This document shows positions 17,841 to 26,189 of a DNA stretch of 64,000 nt, one piece after another. Made by a program: the position numbers and the translations under genes. Under the pieces are notes generated by a model. That model ran no database searches and was not told where the DNA came from. It saw only the letters and a program-made list of their open reading frames with translations. This DNA comes from G965240365 sp965240365 (lineage in GTDB: Bacteria; Pseudomonadota; Gammaproteobacteria; Eutrophobiales; Eutrophobiaceae): the NCBI GenBank assembly GCA_965240365.1, contig OZ251218.1, positions 434,001 to 498,000 of the forward strand, written 5' to 3'. Numbering within the stretch: the first letter of the stretch is position 1; the number at the start of each line of letters is the position of its first letter.

Positions 17841-18326
17841 ATGCGCAACATTTCAATCCACAAATACCGGCCAGCCCGATTCAAGCGGCTGCTCACACTT
17901 TTTATCCTGGCGGCCTTCCCGTTACAGCCTGCCTTTTCCACGGCCTATAAATGGGTCGATGAAGACGGCAATACCCACTACACCCAGACGCCACCGCCGG
18001 GCGGCCTGCCGAGTGAAGCGCTCGGCCCGCCGCCGAAGGTCGATACCGAGGCGGCGCAGAGAAAAATGAAGTCGCAAAGCGAACGCGCGGACAAGCTCCA
18101 GGCGGACCGGGCTGAAAAAGCTGAAAAAATGCAGAAACAACTGGCCAGAAAAGCCGAGCAGGAAACGCTCTGTCGGCAGGCCCGGGCCAGTCAGGCGAGT
18201 TTCGAGCGGCCCAGGGTAAACGAAGTCAGAGAAGATGGCAGCCGCCGCGTCATGGGCGAAGAAGAACGCCAGGCAAAACTGAAACAGGCCAAAACCCAGG
18301 TCAGCAAGTTCTGTGGCGCGGACTGA
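17841..18326 (+). CDS. Exported DUF4124 coiled-coil protein
   Basis: 161 aa from the ATG at 17841, with GAGGT upstream. A signal peptide covers ~1-34 (LLTLFILAAFPLQPAFSTA). It is followed by the DUF4124 motif YKWVDEDGNTHYTQTPPPG and a charged helical stretch (~75-120, Lys/Glu/Ala-rich) likely to form a coiled coil. DUF4124 proteins are small periplasmic proteins of unknown function. Another of the same type follows fdxA 1.2 kb later. Confidence 0.75.
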   Translation: MRNISIHKYRPARFKRLLTLFILAAFPLQPAFSTAYKWVDEDGNTHYTQTPPPGGLPSEALGPPPKVDTEAAQRKMKSQSERADKLQADRAEKAEKMQKQLARKAEQETLCRQARASQASFERPRVNEVREDGSRRVMGEEERQAKLKQAKTQVSKFCGAD

Positions 18327-18542
18327 TCCGGGCGCTCTACTTATCTGCCTCTGCGGTCATTTATTGCCGCGCCATAAATCATGGCCCTTCTGTAGCTCAT
18401 CCACAGCGGGACACCTGAGCAGAGTTTCGGCAGCGGCGCGCCCGGCGGAAGCGACCTGTTTGCCGCAGGCCGGGGGATTGCGGTAGTAAAGGACAACAAT
18501 GATTTTGGCAATATTTGGCAAAATATGCCATATTTAGGATAG

Positions 18543-18937
18543 ATGTTTGATACCAGGTTGCGGGAGAAAGGCTGTCACTTGTCCAAAGGCACGATGGTGG
18601 ATGCCATGTTAATCCGGGCCTCGGGGTCAACCTGCCTGCAGCAGGCAAGCCAAGAACAAAACCAGACAATGCGACCCGCAGATGTGCTCGACCCGCAAAG
18701 GGGGGGGGGGTCAGTATTATTTTGGCATGAAGATTCATGTGGGCGCCGATGTCAGCAGTGGCGCAGTGTATGGTGTGGTGGTGACAGCGGCCAATGATAC
18801 CTACAAGAGGTGCGCCTGCCAGTCAGGATGAATTGGTACGTCAATGACCTGCCTGCCCGCCGCATCCAGGCGGCAGGCAGGCGAGCTTGATGGCATTGGC
18901 CAATGTGTACCTGCTGATGGAGAGGCAGAATAACTGA
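18543..18937 (+). pseudogene. Remnant of an IS5-family transposase
   Basis: Fragments in shifting frames match the IS5 transposase order. First comes LSKGTMVDAMLIRASGST (18580-18630), then FGMKIHVGADVSSGAVYGVV (18721-18780, the DDE core around the second Asp), and then LMALANVYLLMERQNN and a stop at 18935-18937. An 11-G run (18700-18710) and CCTGCCTGC palindromes interrupt it. It cannot encode a working transposase. The sequence right after the stop looks like one arm of the MITE terminal repeat. Confidence 0.7.
18700..18710 (+). repeat. Poly-G tract (11 G)
   Basis: A run of 11 G inside the transposase remnant, at the junction between its two readable fragments; probably where the reading frame was lost. 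Confidence 0.9.
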
Positions 18938-18954
18938 TTCAGTCAGAGTTTCCT
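18934..18954. repeat. Likely right inverted end of the IS5-like remnant
   Basis: CTGATTCAGTCAGAGTTTCC overlaps the transposase stop codon and resembles the left arm of the MITE copies (CTGATTGAATCAGAGTTTCC). This suggests the MITE ends derive from this insertion sequence. Confidence 0.5.
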
Positions 18955-18955
18955 C

Positions 18956-19149
18956 AAGGAAGCTCTGAATAAGTCCATCCAGGACTTACCTGTCTGCGGC
19001 AGGCAGGTCAGAGCACGCGGCGGTGAAAATGCGATTTTCACCTTCCTGCCTGTTTCAGGAAGGGCTTTAAAATCAATGATTTGTGTCATTAATTTTGGCG
19101 ACACTGCCATGTGTCACAGGAAACTCTGATTTAATCTAGAGTTTCCCTA
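18956..19149 (-). repeat. MITE-like hairpin element, copy C
   Basis: Reverse orientation: begins AAGGAAGCTCTGAATAAGTC and ends with the ACTCTGATTTAATCTAGAGT palindrome and TTTCCCT. It directly follows the IS5 remnant and ends ~25 bp before fdxA, so it forms most of the fdxA upstream region. Confidence 0.88.
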
Positions 19150-19174
19150 AAGAACAGGAGTGACAGAGAAACCA

Positions 19175-19498
19175 ATGCCGTTTGTAGTGACCGAAAACTG
19201 CATAAAATGCAAATATACGGATTGCGTTGAAGTTTGCCCGGTTGACTGCTTCCATGAAGGCCCTAATATGCTGGTTATCGACCCGGACGAATGTATAGAT
19301 TGCACATTATGCGAACCGGAATGCCCGGCCGAGGCCATCATGCCGGATGAGGATGTGCCGGAGGAAATGCGGCAATTTATTGAACTGAATGCGGAATTAT
19401 CCAAGGACTGGCCGGTCATTAACGAGATGAAGCCGGCCCCGGAAGACGCCGACGAATGGAAGGAAAAGCCCGGCAAGATCGAACTTCTGGAACGCTGA
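19175..19498 (+). CDS. fdxA: 7Fe ferredoxin FdxA
   Basis: 107 aa from the ATG at 19175 (MPFVVTENCIKCKYTDCVEV). The N-terminal half carries the [3Fe-4S]/[4Fe-4S] cysteine spacing C-x7-C-x3-CP (CIKCKYTDCVEVCPVDC). A second motif CIDCTLCEPECP follows at ~40-52. This is the FdxA family of soluble electron carriers. The acidic C-terminal region is family-typical. A GTG at 19160 with AGGAG just upstream is a possible longer start, but MPFVVT is the conserved N-terminus. MITE copy C lies immediately upstream. Confidence 0.95.
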   Translation: MPFVVTENCIKCKYTDCVEVCPVDCFHEGPNMLVIDPDECIDCTLCEPECPAEAIMPDEDVPEEMRQFIELNAELSKDWPVINEMKPAPEDADEWKEKPGKIELLER

Positions 19499-19520
19499 CG
19501 CACCGATTAAGATAAAGCCC

Positions 19521-19982
19521 ATGTCAAATTATCGCCCCCGCAGATGTATTCCCCCGCTGCTGCTGGCCTTGTTGCCGCTCTTTTACGGCGCTTCCGCCGG
19601 CGCGGAAATCTATAAATGGATAGATGAAGACGGCAACACCGTTTACGGCGATCGGCCGGCCCCAAAGGCCGAGCGGCTAAAGACGCCAGACACGCCCAAG
19701 GCCGCGACCGGCAACCGGCAGCGGCTGGAAAGACAGCAAAAACTGCTGGATGTCATACAGGCCGAGCGTGCTGAAAAAACCGCCCGCCAGCAAAAAGAAA
19801 GGGCCGATCTGGCCGAGCGCAAGAGACAATGCGCGGAAGTAAAAAAAGAGTTGAACAAGATTGAAAATGCCCGCTTCATCTACGAAAAAACCGCGGATCC
19901 CTACAACCCCGACATCGTTTCCGACCAAAAACGCGCGCAAATAAGACAGCGCTACTCCGATTATCTCAAAAAGCATTGTTAG
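19521..19982 (+). CDS. Exported DUF4124 protein
   Basis: 153 aa. A signal peptide covers ~1-28 (LLLALLPLFYGASAGAE). The DUF4124 motif IYKWIDEDGNTVYGDRP is followed by a long charged helix (~60-120). A C-terminal Cys is present (YLKKHC). It resembles the protein at 17841-18326. It lies 22 bp after fdxA and may be co-transcribed. Its stop codon abuts MITE copy D, whose first hairpin could terminate transcription. Confidence 0.78.
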   Translation: MSNYRPRRCIPPLLLALLPLFYGASAGAEIYKWIDEDGNTVYGDRPAPKAERLKTPDTPKAATGNRQRLERQQKLLDVIQAERAEKTARQQKERADLAERKRQCAEVKKELNKIENARFIYEKTADPYNPDIVSDQKRAQIRQRYSDYLKKHC

Positions 19983-20089
19983 GGAAACTCTGATTGAATC
20001 AGAGTTTCCCGCGGCACAAGTCATTGATTTTGAAGCCCTGCCTGTAGCAGGCAGGTAAGTCCAGGACGGACTTATTCACAGCTTCCTTA
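19983..20089 (+). repeat. MITE-like hairpin element, copy D (internally deleted)
   Basis: Both ends are present (GGGAAACTCTGATTGAATC left, CACAGCTTCCTTA right), but ~80 bp of the interior is missing, leaving about 107 bp. It starts at the stop codon of the preceding gene. Confidence 0.85.
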
Positions 20090-20405
20090 TGGCGCCCCGA
20101 ATAAGCCCAGCCGGGGCATCCCTTCCCCGCCGGTAACAGCCTGGGGCAGCCCGAATTATGTTGCCGCGGCCGAATCCCCAGACTGCGTTGATAACTGCTC
20201 TCGCATGGTGTTATCATACTGCGCCTGAAAGATCAAACGCCGCAAACCGCGCCCGGCAGGACGGATTTTATGAATATCGCCTGCAAACATTAAATTCGGC
20301 TGATTTCTCAAATGGCCCAGTATAATTGTAAAAAACCCGGCTGAAGCGGGCGTTTTCCTGCAAATACCGACTATTGCGGACGGTTGCCGAACTGCCTGAT
20401 TGAAT
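20090..20405. other. Intergenic region with a -10 element and a small hairpin
   Basis: No gene seen. TATAAT occurs at 20321-20326. It is followed at about 20329-20353 by AAAAACCCGGCTGAAGCGGG and then CGTTTT, a short GC stem with a T-run that could be a weak terminator or attenuator in front of the cNMP-binding protein. Confidence 0.35.
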
Positions 20406-20924
20406 ATGTCACGGACTTTAAACTTGAAAGAATTACAACCACTCGACGGCGGCGCTTCGTCCAGAAAAAACGCCTACAGACTCATCCGGGAATCCGAATT
20501 TTTTACCGGTTTCGATGATAAAGAAGCCGAAGTCCTGTCACACTGGATGAGCGCCTACTCGGCCGATACCGGCTGCGTTATCCTGAGCGAGGGGGACAAG
20601 AGCAACCGCATGTGCGTTATCACCAAAGGTCTGGTGGGCGTATTCAAGCATGCGCTCCATGACGAACAGATGCGGGTTGCCGAATTATCGGTCGGTGAAT
20701 CAATCGGCGAGATGGGCATCATTGATGATGAACCCTTTTCCGCCTCGGTCATTGCCTCGGAATACTCGGTAGTATTGATGATCACCAAGGAAGATTTTGA
20801 AGAAATCGTCAGGCGGCATCAGTCCATCGGCACCAAACTGCTGTGGAAACTGGGCAAGGTGCTCACCGAACGACTCCGGCAAACCACAAAACGCCTTGCC
20901 CCGCTGCTGACCGGGAAGAAATAG
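20406..20924 (+). CDS. Cyclic-nucleotide-binding domain protein, no DNA-binding domain
   Basis: 172 aa from the ATG at 20406. Residues ~30-150 form a CRP/cNMP-type beta-roll: ILSEGDKSNRMCVITKGLVG, then VGESIGEMGIIDDEPFSASV (the phosphate-binding cassette, though the usual RxA arginine is replaced by F-S-A), then a C helix. Unlike CRP/FNR there is no helix-turn-helix after it. Such stand-alone domains bind cAMP/c-di-GMP-like ligands or act by protein contact; ligand binding is doubtful without the Arg. No operon partner is evident. Confidence 0.8.
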   Translation: MSRTLNLKELQPLDGGASSRKNAYRLIRESEFFTGFDDKEAEVLSHWMSAYSADTGCVILSEGDKSNRMCVITKGLVGVFKHALHDEQMRVAELSVGESIGEMGIIDDEPFSASVIASEYSVVLMITKEDFEEIVRRHQSIGTKLLWKLGKVLTERLRQTTKRLAPLLTGKK

Positions 20925-20968
20925 GCGGGCCGGGCGGCCAAGCGCATTGTCCTGGTCAATCTGGTGAA

Positions 20969-20996
20969 GGCAATCCACAGATTAGCGCAGATTGTG
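20969..20996. repeat. CGCAGATT-type repeat
   Basis: CACAGATTAGCGCAGATTG; related direct repeats of 'cgcagatt' occur at 45001-45030 and, inverted, at 49362-49389. Function unknown. Confidence 0.5.
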
Positions 20997-21107
20997 TGTT
21001 ACTCAGATTGGCTTGGCGCGGGCAGGCCGGAGTGGTAGAGCGGCGCCTGCCGCAGGCAGGCTGGTCGAAATAACCACCAGGATGCGAGACATCCCCATTG
21101 CGCTTGT

Positions 21108-21839
21108 TCAGATAATCTGCGCCGGCAGGATATCCAGCGCTTTCTTATCGGCTACCAACGCCGTTTGATGGTCTTGCGGCGTAATGAGGTTGTAAATAAA
21201 CCAGTCCGACCCGGTTTTAGCGGCGGTCTGCACGGCAGTTTGAGCGGGTGTCTCCGCCAGGGGCACGCTGAAGCCTGGCAGCCCGCAGGCCAGCCCTTGG
21301 CCCGTTGCCTTCAGGAACGCTTCCTTTCTGGTCCAGACCCGATAGAACGCCGCGTGTTTTTCCCTTTCTTGCAGTTTATTGAACGCCGCGCTTTCCCGCG
21401 CGCTGAAAAAGCGGTTTGAGAGGGCTTGATAGTCGGCCCGCCGGCCGATTGACTCGATATCGACCCCCAGCCTGTTTTCGAGGCCCAGCGCAATCAGGGC
21501 ATAAGCGGCCGAGTGCGAGACGTTAAATTCGATGGTTTTTTGTTGATAGCGCCGGCCGATGGCCGGTTTCCCCCGTGGGCCTTCGGAAAAATCCAGTTCG
21601 CGGGGCGATATGTCCAGGCAATTGGCAAGCAGTTGTTTGAGCACGGCCCGGGTAATGACAAATTGCGCGCGCCTTGATTCAATCTTTAACTTTGCCGCGC
21701 GCGCCTTCTCGGCGGCGGACAGATTAGCCGTCAATTCATCCGCGGCAAATGAAGCCAGCCTGACCAGAAAGACATGGACTGCCGCGCTGTTCAATTCCGG
21801 CTTGATCAATCTGAGTTGTTGCAGGCCATTCACGGGCAT
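21108..21839 (-). CDS. 4'-phosphopantetheinyl transferase, Sfp type
   Basis: 243 aa from the ATG complementary to 21837-21839 (MPVNGLQQLRLI). A longer reading upstream runs through repeat DNA and is not credible. Family motifs are EGPRGKPAIG, NVSHSAAYALIAL, GVDIESIGRR (Mg-binding acidic pair) and WTRKEAFLKATGQGL. It transfers phosphopantetheine from CoA to acyl or peptidyl carrier proteins. No polyketide or peptide synthetase lies nearby, so its target is elsewhere, or it may serve fatty-acid synthesis. Confidence 0.92.
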   Translation of the reverse strand: MPVNGLQQLRLIKPELNSAAVHVFLVRLASFAADELTANLSAAEKARAAKLKIESRRAQFVITRAVLKQLLANCLDISPRELDFSEGPRGKPAIGRRYQQKTIEFNVSHSAAYALIALGLENRLGVDIESIGRRADYQALSNRFFSARESAAFNKLQEREKHAAFYRVWTRKEAFLKATGQGLACGLPGFSVPLAETPAQTAVQTAAKTGSDWFIYNLITPQDHQTALVADKKALDILPAQII

Positions 21840-21904
21840 ATACCGCTTTGGCCCGGCGTAGAATCTTTCCGGCCCATCAGCCCGGATTTTACAGACAGAG
21901 CCGT

Positions 21905-22145
21905 CAGACGTGAATCCTTTGTTCGGGTTTAATAGATATGAGACGAATCGGGCAGGGGATCCGCAGGCCCGCCGGCAGCAGACAGACAGAACCGGACTCT
22001 GTTTCACATCCCGGCCCGCCTTCCTGGATTCCAGCTTTCGCTGGGCGGCTACGGGCATCCTCGGCAGTCTGTTCCAGACACTGCTCTACCACCTACGTCC
22101 TGTAGGCGTGCCCTCTCGCCGCATACAGGACATCCTGTCCATAAA
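21905..22145. repeat. Composite repeat block
   Basis: Contains a GGGTTTAATAGATATGAGAC segment whose reverse occurs in the tail of the HNH fragment near 29100-29141. It also holds a GGATTCCAGCTTTCGCTGG palindrome arm and the TCTGTTCCAGAC/CTCTACCACCTACGTCCTGT units found again at 27.5, 27.9 and 51.8 kb. Confidence 0.65.
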
Positions 22146-22258
22146 TGACGACGGGATGTTGTTCTGATTTTCCTTAATCTTGACCTGTTTGAGCCTGTAC
22201 ACCCTCTGATGGTCTTCAGCCGCCGGGCGAAGTTGCCCGCCCGCGCGATCCGCCGGCG
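22145..22258 (+). repeat. 114-bp direct repeat, unit 1
   Basis: Nearly identical to 22485-22598 (about 5 differences), 340 bp apart. It contains TTTTCCTTAATCTTGACCTG and a GCCGCCGGGCGAAGTTGCCC segment. Not coding as far as I can see. Confidence 0.9.
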
Positions 22259-22399
22259 GTGCCGGGGTCACCTCATCTAAAATAAGGTGTCAGTTATCCT
22301 GGGCACGGTATGGTTAATATCGCTCATAATGCGCCTATTGCCCCCGTCGTCATTTATGGACAGGATGTCCTGTATGCGGTGTGAGGGCAGGATGCCCGT

Positions 22400-22461
22400 A
22401 GCCGCCCGGCGAAAGCTGGAATCCAGTGGTTTATGTCATACATTCCCGTTTGCGGGAATGA
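22400..22461 (+). repeat. Two-part palindrome (GGAATCCAG / ATTCCCG..CGGGAAT)
   Basis: GCGAAAGCTGGAATCCAGTG, a short linker, then CATTCCCGTTTGCGGGAATG. The same two-hairpin composite recurs at 27740-27821, 45113-45173 and 49205-49264. Confidence 0.8.
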
Positions 22462-22484
22462 CAACAAAGGGGGCATTAGCTGGC

Positions 22485-22598
22485 ATGACGACGAGGTATT
22501 GTTCTGATTTTCCTTAATCTTGACCTGTTTGAACCTGCACACCCTCTGATGGTCTTCAGCCGCCGGGCGAAGTTGCCCGTCCGCGCGATCCGCCGGCG
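22485..22598 (+). repeat. 114-bp direct repeat, unit 2
   Basis: Second unit of the pair starting at 22145; it ends about 36 bp before the ndk -10 element, so it may carry the promoter upstream region. Confidence 0.9.
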
Positions 22599-22633
22599 CC
22601 GCGCTTATCGTTTCCCCCGCGGCGCTGAACACG

Positions 22634-22639
22634 TATAAT
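22634..22639 (+). promoter_or_regulatory. -10 element of the ndk operon
   Basis: Perfect TATAAT 39 bases upstream of the ndk ATG. The -35 region 17 bases further up (TTTCCC) is a poor match. Confidence 0.5.
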
Positions 22640-22677
22640 GGCGCAATTTTTGAAATTTTATGCATGGAGTATCCCGC

Positions 22678-23127
22678 ATGACGCCCGAACGAACACTGGC
22701 CATTATAAAACCGGATGCCGTAGCCGGAAATGTTATCGGCAAGATCCTGGCCATGATTGAAGACATTGGTTTACATATTGTTGCGGCCAGGATGAGGCAT
22801 CTGCCGGAGGACGAGGCCGGCCGGTTTTATGCCGAACACGAGCAGCGCCCGTTTTACCGGCCCCTGTTGCAGTTTATGAGCTCGGGGCCGGTCCTGTTGC
22901 TGGTGCTTGAGGGTGAAAACGCGATCTCCGGCCTGCGCCGCCTGATGGGGGCAACGATCCCCAAAGAGGCCGCGCCCGGCACCATCCGCCACCTTTACGC
23001 CGGGCATGAAGCCGGCGGCAAGGTTCAGGAGAATGCCATTCACGGCTCGGACAGCGCGGCCAGCGCGGCCCGTGAAATTGATTTTTTCTTTGCCGCGGGC
23101 GAAATTTGCGCCCGCACGCGCGCGTGA
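22678..23127 (+). CDS. ndk: Nucleoside diphosphate kinase
   Basis: 149 aa from the ATG at 22678, with GGAG nine bases upstream. Motifs: ERTLAIIKPDAVAGNVIG at the N-terminus, GATIPKEAAPGTIRHLYA and NAIHGSDSAASA, whose His is the phosphorylated active-site residue. It balances NTP pools. Slightly longer than the usual 141-143 aa owing to an ARTRA tail. The stop overlaps the rlmN start (TGATG). First gene of the conserved ndk-rlmN-pilF-rodZ-hisS order. Confidence 0.97.
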   Translation: MTPERTLAIIKPDAVAGNVIGKILAMIEDIGLHIVAARMRHLPEDEAGRFYAEHEQRPFYRPLLQFMSSGPVLLLVLEGENAISGLRRLMGATIPKEAAPGTIRHLYAGHEAGGKVQENAIHGSDSAASAAREIDFFFAAGEICARTRA

Positions 23128-24218
23128 TGGCGGCGGACAAGTTAAATTTGCTGGATTATGACCTAGCCGGCCTGCAAGCCTGGTTCAGCGGCCAGGGGCA
23201 CAAGCCGTTTCGCGCCGGCCAGGTATTGAAATGGATTTACCATCATGGTGTGAGCGACTTTGCCGGCATGACCAATCTGGCCAGGGCATTGCGCGCCGAG
23301 TTGGGGCGTCTGGCCGAGATCAGGCCGCCGCGGATCATCGACGAACAACGCGCCACGGACGGCACGCGCAAATGGCTGATGCGGATCGATGCCGACAACG
23401 CGATCGAGACGGTATTTATCCCGGAGCAAGGCCGGGGCACGCTCTGTATTTCCTCGCAGGCGGGCTGTCCGCTGGACTGCCGCTTTTGCTCGACCGCGCG
23501 CCAGGGCTTTAATCGCAATCTGAGCACGGGCGAGATCATCGGCCAGGTCTGGCTGGCAAACCGGGCGCTGGGTTATTTTGAGCGCCGGCAACGTATTATC
23601 ACCAATATTGTCTTTATGGGCATGGGCGAGCCGTTACTCAATTATGATAACGTGTTAAAGGCGATCAATTTATTGACCGAAGATCTGGCCTTTGGCCTCG
23701 CCAGGCGCAGGGTCACCGTGAGCACCGCGGGCCTTATCCCGCAGATGGATCGCCTGCGGGAGGAGAGCAATGTCAGTCTGGCGGTATCGCTGCATGCCAG
23801 CAATAACGCATTAAGAAATGATATTGTCCCGATCAACCGCTCCTATCCGCTGTCCGATTTGCTTTCGGCCTGTAAGCGCTACAGCCGGCGCCGGGATAAT
23901 GAGGCGGTGACGATCGAATACGTTATGCTTAAAGGCGTCAACGACAGCGAGCAGGACGCGCGCGAACTCGTGAAATGTCTGCGGGATATTCCCGCCAAGG
24001 TGAATCTGATCCCGTTTAACCGCTTTCCCGGCGCGCGCTATGTGTGTTCCGACAGGGAGACCATAGACAGATTCCGGGCCGTTTTGGTTCGGGCCGGGAT
24101 CATCACGATTACCCGCAAGACGCGCGGCGATGATATTGACGCGGCCTGCGGGCAACTGGCCGGCCGGGTCAAGGCCCGGGCCGCGCGTTACCGGCAGAGT
24201 CCGGCCGGGAGGGCTTGA
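23127..24218 (+). CDS. rlmN: Dual-specificity 23S rRNA/tRNA methyltransferase RlmN
   Basis: 363 aa from the ATG overlapping the ndk stop. The radical-SAM motif CPLDCRFCS (about residues 114-122) and the MGMGEPLLNYDNV segment are diagnostic. It methylates C2 of A2503 in 23S rRNA and A37 of some tRNAs through two conserved cysteines, one of which should be the C-terminal Cys in the VCSDRE..DIDAACGQL region. An SAM-binding VTVSTAGLIP segment is present. It overlaps the next gene's reading frame by at most a few bases. Confidence 0.97.
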   Translation: MAADKLNLLDYDLAGLQAWFSGQGHKPFRAGQVLKWIYHHGVSDFAGMTNLARALRAELGRLAEIRPPRIIDEQRATDGTRKWLMRIDADNAIETVFIPEQGRGTLCISSQAGCPLDCRFCSTARQGFNRNLSTGEIIGQVWLANRALGYFERRQRIITNIVFMGMGEPLLNYDNVLKAINLLTEDLAFGLARRRVTVSTAGLIPQMDRLREESNVSLAVSLHASNNALRNDIVPINRSYPLSDLLSACKRYSRRRDNEAVTIEYVMLKGVNDSEQDARELVKCLRDIPAKVNLIPFNRFPGARYVCSDRETIDRFRAVLVRAGIITITRKTRGDDIDAACGQLAGRVKARAARYRQSPAGRA

Positions 24219-24229
24219 TGGAGGATGTT

Positions 24230-25021
24230 ATGACAGCTTTTATGAGGGGCCGTTGGCACAGACTGGTCTGCGCGCTGCTGATATTAACGGCGGCCGGCGC
24301 CTGCCTGCCGTTCAAGCTGCCGGCCGATAAGACGATACAGCCGGCCCGGCCGACCAACGAGATCGCGCAGTCCAATCTGAATCTGGCCGTTGAGTATATC
24401 CGCCAGCGCGATCATGAAAATGCCTTGCAGACCCTGGACCGGGCCAGGCAGGCCGATCCGAATTATTCCGCGATTTACAATGTTTATGGCCTGCTCTATC
24501 AGCAGATCGGGCAGCCCGCCAAGGCCGAAGAGAGCTTTAAGCGGGCCATCAGTTTAGATCGCAACGATTCCTCAACCCTGAATAATTACGGCCGTTTACT
24601 GTGTCAGCAGGGGCGCGCCCCTGAGGCGGAAAAGACCTTCCTGCGGGCCGCCGACAATCCCTTGTATGAGACCCCGGAGATCGCCATTACCAATGCCGGC
24701 CTGTGCCTTGACAGCCAGGGCCGCGCCAAACAGGCGGAGGCGTATTACCGGCAGGCCCTGCAACTGAACCCGGCAGTGCCGCAGGCGCTGTTAAAGATGT
24801 GTGAGATCGTCCTCAAGCAAAATGATCATCTGTCCGCGCGCGGCTTCCTGCAACGTTACCAGCAGGTCGCGCGGCCCACGCCCCGGAGCCTTTGGCTCGG
24901 CATCCAGATTGAAAATGAACTGGGCGACAAGGACGCGGTATCCAGTTATGCGCTGCTACTCAGGAATTCCTTCCCCGATTCCGCCGAAGCCGGCCTGTTG
25001 AGCCGTTCAGGTATCCGATAA
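24230..25021 (+). CDS. pilF: Type IV pilus biogenesis lipoprotein PilF/PilW (TPR)
   Basis: 263 aa from the ATG at 24230, preceded by GGAGG five bases upstream; an earlier ATG at 24218 is less well placed. A lipobox LTAAGAC puts the acylated Cys at about residue 25. The rest is TPR repeats (NLAVEYIRQRDHENALQTLD, YSAIYNVYGLLYQQIGQPAK and following). The family pilots PilQ secretin assembly. No other pilus genes are in the window, but this position between rlmN and rodZ is standard. The stop abuts the rodZ start. Confidence 0.92.
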   Translation: MTAFMRGRWHRLVCALLILTAAGACLPFKLPADKTIQPARPTNEIAQSNLNLAVEYIRQRDHENALQTLDRARQADPNYSAIYNVYGLLYQQIGQPAKAEESFKRAISLDRNDSSTLNNYGRLLCQQGRAPEAEKTFLRAADNPLYETPEIAITNAGLCLDSQGRAKQAEAYYRQALQLNPAVPQALLKMCEIVLKQNDHLSARGFLQRYQQVARPTPRSLWLGIQIENELGDKDAVSSYALLLRNSFPDSAEAGLLSRSGIR

Positions 25022-26146
25022 ATGGCAGACTGGCCCCTGGCTGCCAAGGCCGCGTCACCCGGCGGCTTGTTGCGCCAACAGCGCAAAAAGCTGGATATGT
25101 CGGCCGAGGAAGTCGCCGGGCGTCTGCATCTGGATCCGGGGATCATCACGGCGCTGGAAGAGGACGACTATGAACAGATTGCCTCGCCGGCCTATGCCAG
25201 GGGTTATCTGGCCAGTTATGCCAGGCTGGTCAATGCCGACAGCGGGCGGATTATGGCCCTGTTCGATAAAATCATGCCGGCGGAATTGCCGGAAATATCG
25301 TCCGAGGTCAAACCGCCCATACAGGTGAGCAGCAGTCATAAGGCTATCAGGGTGCTAACCTATTTGATCGGCCTCGGGCTCGCGGTTTTGTTTTTGATCT
25401 GGTATCGCGGTCACTTTTCTGCCGGGACGGTGCCCGTGGATGACACCATCATGGATGAAGAACGCCCCGCGCTGGTCGCTCCGGTTCCCATTCCTGTTCC
25501 CGTTCCGGAGCCTGATAGGGTCCCTGCGCCTGATATGGCCTCGGTCGTGGCCGAGGCCGGGGAACCGCGGGCGCCTCGCTTTGAGCAACCGCAACCCGAA
25601 GCGCGGCGAGCCGAAGAACCGCAACCCGAGGAGCAGCAAGCCGGGGAACCGCAAACGCCCGCGCTGATCCCGGCGCCTTTCGAGGCCAGTCTGGCCGGAC
25701 AAGTCGTTGACCAGGCGCCGCCCGTGCCGGATGTCGATGTCGCCGCCTGGCCGGATCGGTCACTGGCGGAGGCCGGGCAGACTGGTCAGGCGCGGCCGCT
25801 TCTTGAGGACGATGCCGGCGACCCCCCCCCGGGCGCAACACCGCTGGAAAATACTGAAAATAATGAGGCCGAAACCCTGATTACGCCCGCGGCGTTTGAC
25901 TCTCTGCGCCTGACCTTTAGCAATGATTCCTGGGTAGAGGTCTATGATGCGGACGAAAACAGATTGTTTCGTGACCTGGCCATGTCCGGCGAAGAACACC
26001 TGATCGAGGGCGCCGCGCCCTTTCGGATATTATTCGGCTTTTCCCCCGGGGTCGCGGTCGAATTTAACGGCAAAAAGGTCGAACACGCCGGCTACTCGCG
26101 CAACGGCATTGCCCGCTTTACCCTGCCGGACGCGGACCGGCTGTAA
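25022..26146 (+). CDS. rodZ: Cytoskeleton protein RodZ
   Basis: 374 aa. An N-terminal HTH_25-type helix-turn-helix (~14-80, LLRQQRKKLDMSAEEVAGRL, ASPAYARGYLASYARLV) binds MreB in known members. A membrane helix lies at ~110-128 (LIGLGLAVLFLIWY). A Pro/Glu/Gln-rich periplasmic linker (~145-280) follows, then a C-terminal DUF4115 domain (SWVEVYDADENRLF). It helps set rod shape. The linker contains a run of nine C at 25832-25840; slippage there would shift the frame and remove the DUF4115 domain. ispG, which normally follows, is missing. Confidence 0.93.
   Translation: MADWPLAAKAASPGGLLRQQRKKLDMSAEEVAGRLHLDPGIITALEEDDYEQIASPAYARGYLASYARLVNADSGRIMALFDKIMPAELPEISSEVKPPIQVSSSHKAIRVLTYLIGLGLAVLFLIWYRGHFSAGTVPVDDTIMDEERPALVAPVPIPVPVPEPDRVPAPDMASVVAEAGEPRAPRFEQPQPEARRAEEPQPEEQQAGEPQTPALIPAPFEASLAGQVVDQAPPVPDVDVAAWPDRSLAEAGQTGQARPLLEDDAGDPPPGATPLENTENNEAETLITPAAFDSLRLTFSNDSWVEVYDADENRLFRDLAMSGEEHLIEGAAPFRILFGFSPGVAVEFNGKKVEHAGYSRNGIARFTLPDADRL
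25832..25840 (+). repeat. Poly-C tract (9 C) in rodZ
   Basis: A homopolymer inside the rodZ linker, encoding two prolines; possible slippage site. Confidence 0.85.
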
Positions 26147-26189
26147 CAGCGCGGCGGCTTCCTTCGGCGGCAAGAAACTCAGACAGGGC

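Noticed and set aside
18700..18710. 11-G tract as a phase-variation switch
   Set aside because: It lies in a transposase remnant that is already broken in several places, so switching would have no product.
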